A DNA stretch of 64,000 nucleotides from Actinospineispora spinosispora DSM 44797 (lineage in GTDB: Bacteria; Actinomycetota; Actinomycetes; Mycobacteriales; Pseudonocardiaceae), in assembly GCF_000429025.1 (NCBI RefSeq), contig NZ_AUBB01000006.1:310001-374000 (forward strand), read 5' to 3'. The notes below the pieces were generated by a model. That model had not been told where the DNA came from and searched no databases. It was given only the letters and a program-made list of their open reading frames with translations. The position numbers were made by a program, and so were the translations under genes. Shown here in pieces: positions 47,214 to 57,906 of this stretch (its first letter is position 1; each line of letters opens with the position of its first letter).

Positions 47214-48751
47214 TTCGACTTGGGCAGCTTGAACTTCGACGGGTCGAAGCCCGGTGGCAGCTGGTCCAGACCGGCGAGACCCGGCGGGATCTCGTTGAGG
47301 CCCGGCGGCATCTTCGAGAGGTCCGGCATTCCGGGCAGCGCGGGCAGTCCGCCGCGGGGACGCGACGGCCCCTTGGCGCGGCCCTTCGCGCCCTTCTTGC
47401 CCTTGCGGGTCTTCGAGCGGCGGCCCGCTCCCCCACCGAAGCCGAACTGCCCGGCCATCTGCTTCATCATCTTGCGGGCCTCGAAGAAGCGGTTGACCAG
47501 GTCGTTGACCTCGCTCACGCTCACTCCGGAACCGTTGGCGATGCGCAGCCGACGGGACCCGTTGATGATCTTCGGATCGCTGCGCTCGGCCGGTGTCATG
47601 CCGCGGATGATCGCCTGCAGTCGGTCGAGCTGGCGGTCGTCGACCTGGGCCAGTGCGTCCTTCATCTGGCCGGTGTTGGCGCCCGGCAGCATTCCCAGCA
47701 GGTTGCCGATCGGGCCCATCTTGCGGATCGCCAACATCTGCTGCAGGAAGTCCTCCAGGCTCAGCTCACCCGAGGTGATCTTGCTGGCGGTCTGCTCGGC
47801 CTGCTTGGCGTCGAAGACCTGTTCGGCCTGCTCGATGAGGGTGAGCACGTCACCCATGCCCAGGATCCGGCTGGCCATGCGGTCCGGGTGGAAGGTGTCG
47901 AAGTCCTCGAGCTTCTCACCGTTGGACGCGAACAGGATCGGCTGGCCGGTGACCTCACGGACGCTCAGCGCCGCGCCGCCTCGCGCGTCACCGTCGAGCT
48001 TGGTCAGGACCACACCGGTGAACCCGACGCCGTCGCGGAACGCCTCGGCCGTGGCCACGGCGTCCTGCCCGATCATGGCGTCGACGACGAACAGAACCTC
48101 GTCGGGACTCGTCGCCTCGCGGATCGCGGAGGCCTGCGCCATCAGCTCCTGGTCGACACCGAGCCGGCCGGCGGTGTCGATCACCACGATGTCGTAGTGC
48201 TTGTCCTTGGCGTGCGCGATACCCCGGGTGGCGACGTCGACCGGGTCACCGACGCCGTTTCCCGGCTCGGGGGCGAAGGTCGTCGCACCGGCGCGCTCGC
48301 CGACGATCTGGAGCTGGTTGACCGCGTTGGGACGCTGAAGGTCACACGCCACGAGCAGCGGCGTGTGCCCCTGCCCGACGAGCCACTTGGCCAGCTTCCC
48401 GGCGAGGGTGGTCTTACCGGAGCCCTGCAGACCGGCGAGCATGATGACACTCGGCTGCTGCTTGGCCAGGCTCAGCCGACGGGTCTCGCCACCCAGGATG
48501 GTGACGAGCTCCTCGTTCACGATCTTGACGACCTGCTGCGCCGGGTTGAGCGCGGCCGACACCTCAGCGCCCTTCGCGCGTTCCTTGATGCGAGCCACGA
48601 AGGTACGCACGACCGGCAGTGCGACGTCCGCCTCGAGCAGCGCGATACGGATCTCGCGGCAGGTGGTATCGATGTCGGACTCGGAAAGCCGGCCCTTGCC
48701 ACGCAGGTCGCGCAGCGCCCCGGTAAGGCGATCGGAGAGGGTGTCGAACAC
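47210..48751 (-). CDS. ffh: Signal recognition particle protein Ffh
   Basis: 513 residues from a GTG at 48751. N-domain MFDTLSDRLTGALRDLRGKGRLSESDID, GTPase with GLQGSGKTT, DTAGRLGVDQELM and TKLDGDARGGAAL, then the methionine-rich M domain (KMGPIGNLLGMLPG, SRRLRIANGSG, MMKQMAGQFGFGG). The C-terminus ends in a Lys-rich stretch and several PPG(L/F) repeats. It targets nascent membrane proteins to FtsY, also encoded in this window. Confidence 0.97.
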   Translation of the reverse strand: MFDTLSDRLTGALRDLRGKGRLSESDIDTTCREIRIALLEADVALPVVRTFVARIKERAKGAEVSAALNPAQQVVKIVNEELVTILGGETRRLSLAKQQPSVIMLAGLQGSGKTTLAGKLAKWLVGQGHTPLLVACDLQRPNAVNQLQIVGERAGATTFAPEPGNGVGDPVDVATRGIAHAKDKHYDIVVIDTAGRLGVDQELMAQASAIREATSPDEVLFVVDAMIGQDAVATAEAFRDGVGFTGVVLTKLDGDARGGAALSVREVTGQPILFASNGEKLEDFDTFHPDRMASRILGMGDVLTLIEQAEQVFDAKQAEQTASKITSGELSLEDFLQQMLAIRKMGPIGNLLGMLPGANTGQMKDALAQVDDRQLDRLQAIIRGMTPAERSDPKIINGSRRLRIANGSGVSVSEVNDLVNRFFEARKMMKQMAGQFGFGGGAGRRSKTRKGKKGAKGRAKGPSRPRGGLPALPGMPDLSKMPPGLNEIPPGLAGLDQLPPGFDPSKFKLPKSK

Positions 48752-48839
48752 AGTGACTCGTCGCTCCAGCTCGTGGTCTGAGTGCGGGAGGGCCGTGGGC
48801 CGCCAAGCACGTTCTGACGACAGGCCTTCCGTCAAGTCT

Positions 48840-49002
48840 AGGCCGTACCCGGCGGCGCCCGGTCGATGGGATTCGTGATCCGGCTGGTTTCCGGCAAGGC
48901 GGAGGGAATCCCGCGTACCGGGTTGTACTCGGGTTTCCCGATAAACGCGGCCAGAATCAGCCGGGAGCGAATACCACGATCGGGCGCCGCCGGGTACGGC
49001 CT
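48840..49002. repeat. 163-base imperfect hairpin
   Basis: 22-base perfect ends (48840-48861 and 48981-49002) continue inward as a mismatched stem (ATTCG...CGGCTG in both arms) down to GGGAATCCCGCGTAC/GTACTCGGGTTTCCC. It fills most of the gap between ffh and the P-loop gene. There is no coding potential. It resembles a small mobile palindromic element or structured RNA; it lacks the conserved SRP RNA core. Confidence 0.75.
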
Positions 49003-49023
49003 GGAGTGGAAGGTCGTCGAGCG

Positions 49024-49593
49024 TTACTGGTCGGTTGCCAGCACCAAGCCGTGTCGGGCCTGATCCCGGTCGAGCAGGGCCGTGGAGCGCCAGCCCTTCG
49101 GCCGATACCCGACCCGCAACCGCTGGACGAACGCCTCACCGCGCCGGGCGTGCCGTTCGAAACAGGACCCGCCGAGCACCCGGCCCCTGCTGTGCTGCCC
49201 CTGGCGTGCCTGGTCGGTGTCGGCGTGCACCCACACCAGGTAGCGGCTCCGGAACGCGAGCAGGGCCAGCAGCATCATCGCGCCTCGGGTGATGGCTCCG
49301 GTCGCCGGGAGATGCACCACCACCGGGCCCACCGCGAGGAGCACCGCCGCGACGATGTGCAGACGGTGCCAGAGATGCACCAGCGGGCGGTAGCGCCGGT
49401 AGGGGGTGCCTTCCGGCAGCCTCTTGCGCAGCTGCTCCCGGATCGGGTCCGAGTCGAGCACGACGGCGTCGTCCGAGGTGGCACGTAAGCGGCGCAGGAG
49501 GGTGCTCTTGCCAGCACCGGGAATGCCCGCGACGAGCACGAAGCATCGCCTGGGCACAGTGAGCACGGTCGCCCCGCCCGCCGTTACCGTCAC
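49024..49593 (-). CDS. P-loop NTPase, small kinase-like protein with membrane segments
   Basis: 189 residues. Walker A AGIPGAGKSTLLRRL at residues 21-36 and DSDPIREQLRKRLP suggest a zeta-toxin/ATP-binding kinase fold. A hydrophobic stretch, RLHIVAAVLLAVGPVVVHLPATGAITRGAMMLLALLAF, interrupts the usual lid region; VHADTDQARQGQHSRGRV may be the second half. Substrate unknown. It is between ffh and glnD on the same strand. Confidence 0.75.
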   Translation of the reverse strand: MTVTAGGATVLTVPRRCFVLVAGIPGAGKSTLLRRLRATSDDAVVLDSDPIREQLRKRLPEGTPYRRYRPLVHLWHRLHIVAAVLLAVGPVVVHLPATGAITRGAMMLLALLAFRSRYLVWVHADTDQARQGQHSRGRVLGGSCFERHARRGEAFVQRLRVGYRPKGWRSTALLDRDQARHGLVLATDQ

Positions 49594-49663
49594 ACAGGTT
49601 CAACGGACGATGCGGCCCGATCGTTCCGGACAGCGGCCTGTTTCGCGGGTCGCGGACCCTTTC

Positions 49664-49728
49664 TTGATCATCACCGTGTGAGGGCTGTTTCGCGGCCGGA
49701 GATCAGCCGTGAGGCGGTGGTGATCATG
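49664..49728. repeat. Degenerate palindrome (family B, copy 2)
   Basis: The left arm matches the element at 3543 in 22 of 23 bases (TGATCATCACCGTGTGAGGG...), while the right arm has several mismatches. It follows the glnD stop on the minus strand and precedes the P-loop gene, so here it is not between convergent genes. A glnD terminator is plausible. Confidence 0.7.
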
Positions 49729-49743
49729 GGGCCACAGCGGCGG

Positions 49744-52095
49744 CTAGCCGGCGGCGGTGAGGACCGCCTGCTCCACCGCTTTTCTGCGGGTCTTCGTCAG
49801 TGCCATGGGGCCTGCCGCCTCGTCCAGGCAGAAGGAGTCGACCACTGAGGAGCCCAGGGTCGCCACCTTCGCCCAGCGGACGTCGACCTTGCACTGTTCC
49901 AGCGCCGCCGCCACCCGGAACAGCAGGCCGATCCGGTCGGTCCCGCGAAGTTCCAGTACCACCGCGCCGGTCGCCTCGTCGTCGAACCACAGCACACGAG
50001 GGCGGACCCGGTCCTCCGCTCCTACCGGTTTCGCATAGTCACGTTCCTTGCGTTCCAGCGCTTCGACGAGGTTCAGGCCGCCCTCCAGTGCGCGGACCAG
50101 GTCGCCTCGCAGCATCGCCGGATCCGGCAGCCGGCCGAACCGGGGCGACACGGTGAAGGTGGCCACCGCGACGCCCTCGTGGGTCCCGACCTCCGCGACG
50201 TGCACCTCCAGTGAGTGCAGCGCGAGCACCCCCGCCGCGAGCGACAGCGCGCCCGGCCTGTCGGGAAGCGCGACCAGCACCATCGCCGGTTCCTCGTCCG
50301 TCTCCGGAGAACGCAGCATGACCTGCGGTTTGCCGGTGTCACGGACCTGCTCGGCCAGCTCACGCAGCGACTCGGCCAGCGGTTCCGGCTCCGGGAGGGG
50401 CTCGCCGTTCATCCGGGCACGGCACCGCTCGACGAGGTCGGCGACCAGCGTCCGTTTCCACGGACTCCAGATTCCGGGCCCGGTCGCCAACGAGTCGGCT
50501 TCCGCGAGGGCGTGCAGCAGTTCGAGCAACTGCGGGTCGTGGTCGAGCGTCTCGACCACGCGGGACAGGGTCGCCTCGTCCTCGAGGTCCCGGCGGGTGG
50601 CGGTGTCGGGCAGCAGCAAGTGATGGCGCACCATCGCGGCCAGTGTGCGCACGTCGCGCTCGGACAGCCCCAGGCGCGCGCCGATCTGCCGGGCCAGGCC
50701 TTCACCGACGACCGAGTGGTCCTGTTCGCGGCCCTTGCCGATGTCGTGCAGCAACGCCCCGATCAGCAGCAGGTCGGGGCGGGAGACCTGGGTGGTCAGC
50801 CGCGCGGCCTGTGCGCAGGTCTCCACCAGGTGCCGGTCGACCGTCCACACGTGCGCTCTGTCCCTGGGCGGCAGGTCACGGACCGCTCCCCACTCCGGAA
50901 AGATCCGCCCCCACAGCCCGCCCCTGTCCAACGCCTCGATGACGTCCACCATGCGGCGTCCGGAGCCCAGCAGGGACAGCAGCTCGACCAGCGCGGCCTT
51001 GGGCCACGGCGCGCGAAGCTCGGGAGCGGTGTCGGCCAGCCTGGACAGGGTCCCCGCCGCCATCGGCAGCCCGGTGCGCGCCGCCGCGGCGGCCACCCGC
51101 AGCGCGAGCGCCGGGTCCTTACCCGCCGCCGCGTCGCGGGCGAGCGCGACCTCGCCGGCGTGTTCGACGACGCCCTCGTCCAGCGGACGACGTACCGGGG
51201 CCCGCCGCAACGCCGACAGGCCCCGCCTAGGCAGCCTGGACCGCGCCGCACGCACCCCGACGTCGACGGAATAGGCGACCGTCCGCGCCGCGCCGGACAG
51301 CGCCCTGGCCAGGTCGAAGCGGTCCCCCAGACCCAGGACACCGCTGATCTCGTCGGCGTCCTGCGCGCGCAGGACATCCCGTGCCCTGCCGGCGAGACGA
51401 TGCAGCTCGGTACGCACGTCGAGCAGCAAGAGCCGCGCCTCGGCGACCTCGGGACCCGGCCGGTCGATCAGCTGCGCGGCGGCGAGTGCGTCGAGCAGAT
51501 GGATGTCGCGTAGCCCTCCCCTGCCGCTCTTCAGATCGGGCTCCACCCGGTGCGCGACGTCGCCGTTCTTCGACCACCGCGCCTCGGTCAGCTCGACCAG
51601 CTCGTCGAACCGGGACCGGATACCGGCCCGCCAGGACTGCCGCACGGCCCCATTGACCTTGTCGAACAGCGCCTGCTCGCCCGCGAGATAGCGCGCCTCG
51701 AGCAGGCCCAGTGCGGCACGCAGATCGGTCGTCGCCACCTGGACGGCCTGGCCGGGGGTCCGCACCGAGTGGTCCAACCCGATGCCCGCGTCCCACAGCG
51801 GATACCACAGCGCGTCCGCGAGACGGTCGGCGTCGGGACGCCGGTCGTGGACGAGCACCAGGTCCAGGTCCGAGTAGGGCGCGAGCTCGCGCCTGCCGAG
51901 GGCGCCGACCGCGATCAGCACGGCACCCTCGGTCAGGTCGATCGCGGCGGCCCTGGAAGCCAGCCAGAAGTCGTGCAGGTCGACCAGTGCTCCGCGCAGG
52001 GCCTCCGGCGCGAGCCGACGCTGACCGGGGCCGGGGTTGAGCAGTACCGCCCTGGCCCGGATCAGGTCGTCGGCGACGCCCGCCTCGGTCGTCAT
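49744..52095 (-). CDS. glnD: PII nucleotidylyltransferase/uridylyl-removing enzyme GlnD
   Basis: 783 residues. Nucleotidyltransferase motif GALGRRELAPYSDLDLV with metal-binding Asp76 and Asp78; HD domain near LLIGALLHDIGKG and AAMVRHHLLLPDTATRRD; two C-terminal ACT domains (LVALPDRPGALSLAAGVLAL; VLELRGTDRIGLLFRVAAALEQCKVD) that sense glutamine. In actinobacteria this enzyme adenylylates PII at Tyr51. Directly downstream of a PII gene whose Tyr51 is present. Confidence 0.96.
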   Translation of the reverse strand: MTTEAGVADDLIRARAVLLNPGPGQRRLAPEALRGALVDLHDFWLASRAAAIDLTEGAVLIAVGALGRRELAPYSDLDLVLVHDRRPDADRLADALWYPLWDAGIGLDHSVRTPGQAVQVATTDLRAALGLLEARYLAGEQALFDKVNGAVRQSWRAGIRSRFDELVELTEARWSKNGDVAHRVEPDLKSGRGGLRDIHLLDALAAAQLIDRPGPEVAEARLLLLDVRTELHRLAGRARDVLRAQDADEISGVLGLGDRFDLARALSGAARTVAYSVDVGVRAARSRLPRRGLSALRRAPVRRPLDEGVVEHAGEVALARDAAAGKDPALALRVAAAAARTGLPMAAGTLSRLADTAPELRAPWPKAALVELLSLLGSGRRMVDVIEALDRGGLWGRIFPEWGAVRDLPPRDRAHVWTVDRHLVETCAQAARLTTQVSRPDLLLIGALLHDIGKGREQDHSVVGEGLARQIGARLGLSERDVRTLAAMVRHHLLLPDTATRRDLEDEATLSRVVETLDHDPQLLELLHALAEADSLATGPGIWSPWKRTLVADLVERCRARMNGEPLPEPEPLAESLRELAEQVRDTGKPQVMLRSPETDEEPAMVLVALPDRPGALSLAAGVLALHSLEVHVAEVGTHEGVAVATFTVSPRFGRLPDPAMLRGDLVRALEGGLNLVEALERKERDYAKPVGAEDRVRPRVLWFDDEATGAVVLELRGTDRIGLLFRVAAALEQCKVDVRWAKVATLGSSVVDSFCLDEAAGPMALTKTRRKAVEQAVLTAAG

Positions 52096-52125
52096 CGCGC
52101 CGCCCGTGAGCTCACCGTCAGCTGA

Positions 52126-53810
<1,685 letters not shown>

Positions 53811-53960
53811 AGTGGCCTCCCGCGCATCCCGAAGGCCGAATGATCACATCTGTGAACTGCAACGAGGTTGGATGAGTGAGCGCAGTCACCCGACAGAGCA
53901 CCGCGATCACCCACCCTCGTCCGCTGCGACGAACACCTCGTTGTCCCTGCAAGGACTGGC

Positions 53961-55664
<1,704 letters not shown>

Positions 55665-55715
55665 CGAATCGGCCCTCCTGTCAGCCAGGTTGGACAGAAG
55701 GATCTGTTCACGATG

Positions 55716-55754
55716 TTTCGTGGAGGGTCGCGCTATGTTGCGCCCCGGTGAACG
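55716..55754 (-). promoter_or_regulatory. Candidate GlnR box upstream of amtB copy 2
   Basis: Read on the minus strand: GTTCAC, 5 bases, GCAAC, 5 bases, GCGAC, 7 bases, GAAAC. This approximates the tandem GTnAC-n6-GAAAC pattern of actinomycete GlnR operators, with an overall 33-base period. Half-sites deviate from consensus. It lies about 50-90 bases before the amtB start, where a GlnR site is expected. Confidence 0.4.
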
Positions 55755-56518
55755 ACCAGGCTTCGGGCGTTACGGGTGTGTTTCTCGGCTTGGGGCTGTA
55801 GTCCCGGCCTGTTCCGCGCGCCATCGTTCCCGGAAGGCCCTCCGGGCCGACCGGGAACGATCCAGGCGGCTCGCCTAACGGCTCGCTGCCTGGGGTTTTT
55901 CCTCGCGGCCCTCTCTACCCTTCGGGCAGAGAGGGCCACTCGGAAAAATGTCGCCTTCGGCGACGCGCGCGCTTGGTGCCCCGGCCTGGGAGCCGCCACT
56001 CATGCACTACCCGCCTGCGGCGGAACCCCTTCGGGCGCCTAGCGGGGCCCACCTGTGAAACGCGGCGTCACCACATTCCCGGTGCGGGGTGAGGGGCTCT
56101 AGACATGAACCGCCCCCCCCCACGACGAACACCTGCACCCCACCAGGAATGCTGTGCAGCCGCACCAGGACCGCCTGCGCATGTACACGTGTCTTGAAAG
56201 CCGGCTCCGCAAGTCTCCGAAGGAGTTCCGGCGAAGGCCGGGCAGTGAATGTCCGCAACCACATCGCCCAGCTGCCAGGGCGGCTCCCACGGTGCCCACA
56301 AGCGCGCGCCCGGGCGAGTCCTCGAGCCTTTTTTTCTGGGAGTACCCCAGCGAGCGCTCGCGCGAGCCGGGGTGGTCACAGAAAAATATCGCGCGCGAAC
56401 AGGCCTAAAAAGCCAGCCTGCACCTCCACCCACCGCTAGAGCCCCACAGCCCGACCTGCAAAACCCAACCACAGCCAACCCAGCCACAACAGCCACAGCC
56501 GACCCAGCCACAGCTAGC
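55755..56518. other. Long non-coding gap with many stem-loops
   Basis: No convincing gene between amtB and ftsY. Hairpins: 55823-55861 (11-base stem with inner GGCCC/GGGCC), 55907-55937 (10-base stem, TTCG loop) flanked by T5 at 55896 and A5 at 55944, 55950-55964, and 56331-56386 (TTTTTCTG/CAGAAAAA around a GCGAGCGCTCGC core). A run of nine C is at 56113-56121 and CAGCCACA-type short repeats occur at 56470-56515. Frames crossing here are Arg/Pro/Gly-rich and lack family features. Confidence 0.6.
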
Positions 56519-57829
56519 TCACGCCAGCAGGGCGTCCACAAAAGCTTCCGGCTCGAACGGCGCCAGATCATCCGGCCCTTCCCCAAGCCCAACAAGCTTC
56601 ACCGGAACCCCCAGCTCCCGCTGGACCCGAAAGACGATCCCACCCTTCGCCGTGCCGTCCAGCTTCGTCAGGACGATCCCGGTCACGTCGATGACCTCGC
56701 CGAACACCCGTGCCTGGTGGACGCCGTTCTGGCCGGTGGTCGCGTCGAGGACCAGCAGGACCTCGTCCACGTCACCCTGGCGGGAGACCACTCGTTTGAT
56801 CTTGCCGAGCTCGTCCATCAGGCCGGTCTTGGTGTGGAGCCTGCCCGCGGTGTCCAGCAGTACCGCGTCGGCGCCGCTGTCGGCGGCCTGTTTGACCGCC
56901 TCGAAGGCGACGCTGGCCGGGTCGGCGCCCTCCTTGCCGCGCACGACCCTGGCGCCGGCCCGTTCGCCCCAGGTGACGAGCTGTTCGGCGGCCGCGGCGC
57001 GGAACGTGTCGGCCGCGCCGAGCACGACGGTGCGGCCGTCGGCGACGAGCACTCTGGCGAGTTTGCCGGTGGTAGTCGTCTTGCCCGTGCCGTTGACGCC
57101 CGCCACGAGCACGATCGCGGGGCGTCCGTCGTGCGGCAGGGCGCGGATCGCGCGGTCGAGCTTGGGCGACAGCGCCTCGACCAGTACCTCGCGCAGTAGC
57201 TGCCGGGCCTGGTCGGGGGTGCGGGCTCCCTTCGTGGCGATCTCGCTGCGCAGGGCGGCGACGAGTTCGGCGGTGGTCTCGGCGCCGAGGTCGGCGAGTA
57301 GGAGGGTGTCCTCGACCTGCTCCCAGGAGTCCTCGTCGAGCTCACCGCCGCCGAGCAGCCCGACGAGCCCTTGGCCGAGGGCCGACCGGGAGCCGGAGAG
57401 CCTGCCGCGCAGACGTTCCAGGCGGCCCGCCGTCGGTTCGATCGCCTCGGCAGGCGCGGGCACTTCGGGTGTGGTCGGTTGGGGGGCCGGCTCAGGAACC
57501 GTCGGTTCGGTCGGCGGCACCGGCTCGATCGGCGCCGGTGTCTCGGGTACCGAGGGCTCGGTCGGCACCTCCGGTTCCGTGACCGTCGGCGGATCAGCGG
57601 TCGCCGTTCCCGCTGAGAAGCTGAACTGGGCGCTGCTGCGGTAGCCCTCGCCGGACGGCTCGGCCGTCTCGTCCTTGTTCAGGCTCACCCGCCGCTTGCG
57701 TGCGACGAGGAGACCGATCACCAGCGCGAGCAGCAGGACGAGCACCACCGCGACGGCGATCCACAACACGGCGCTCTGCCCCAGCTGTCCTTGGGCGAGC
57801 AGTATCGGGGCTGCCATCGAGTCAATCAC
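56519..57829 (-). CDS. ftsY: Signal recognition particle receptor FtsY
   Basis: 436 residues; GTG at 57829 (ATG at 57817 is an alternative). An N-terminal membrane helix AVLWIAVAVVLVLLLALVIGLLVA anchors the protein, followed by a 100-residue Pro/Glu/Thr-rich A-domain. The NG GTPase core has GVNGTGKTTTTGKLA, DTAGRLHTKTGLMDEL and TKLDGTAKGG. Partner of Ffh. The membrane helix is typical of actinobacterial FtsY. Confidence 0.96.
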   Translation of the reverse strand: MIDSMAAPILLAQGQLGQSAVLWIAVAVVLVLLLALVIGLLVARKRRVSLNKDETAEPSGEGYRSSAQFSFSAGTATADPPTVTEPEVPTEPSVPETPAPIEPVPPTEPTVPEPAPQPTTPEVPAPAEAIEPTAGRLERLRGRLSGSRSALGQGLVGLLGGGELDEDSWEQVEDTLLLADLGAETTAELVAALRSEIATKGARTPDQARQLLREVLVEALSPKLDRAIRALPHDGRPAIVLVAGVNGTGKTTTTGKLARVLVADGRTVVLGAADTFRAAAAEQLVTWGERAGARVVRGKEGADPASVAFEAVKQAADSGADAVLLDTAGRLHTKTGLMDELGKIKRVVSRQGDVDEVLLVLDATTGQNGVHQARVFGEVIDVTGIVLTKLDGTAKGGIVFRVQRELGVPVKLVGLGEGPDDLAPFEPEAFVDALLA

Positions 57830-57906
57830 GGGCCCATCCTGGCATGCCGGGCATCCGCGGGGTCGCGCGCAAGTAGCTAGTGCGGCGAACGCTCGTGGTC
57901 AACGCA

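Noticed and set aside
45996..48197. A 733-codon plus-strand frame opposite the amidohydrolase and ffh
   Set aside because: It runs through the 46032 palindrome and two conserved genes on the other strand, and its residues look like a codon-position shadow.
48840..49002. SRP (4.5S) RNA gene next to ffh
   Set aside because: The element is a long hairpin but lacks the conserved GGTCAGG...GGAAGCAGC-type core expected in SRP RNA.
56068..56595. A 175-codon minus-strand frame with a hydrophobic stretch upstream of the amtB-ftsY gap
   Set aside because: It overlaps the ftsY 3' end, crosses a nine-base homopolymer and a hairpin, and has no ribosome site or family resemblance.
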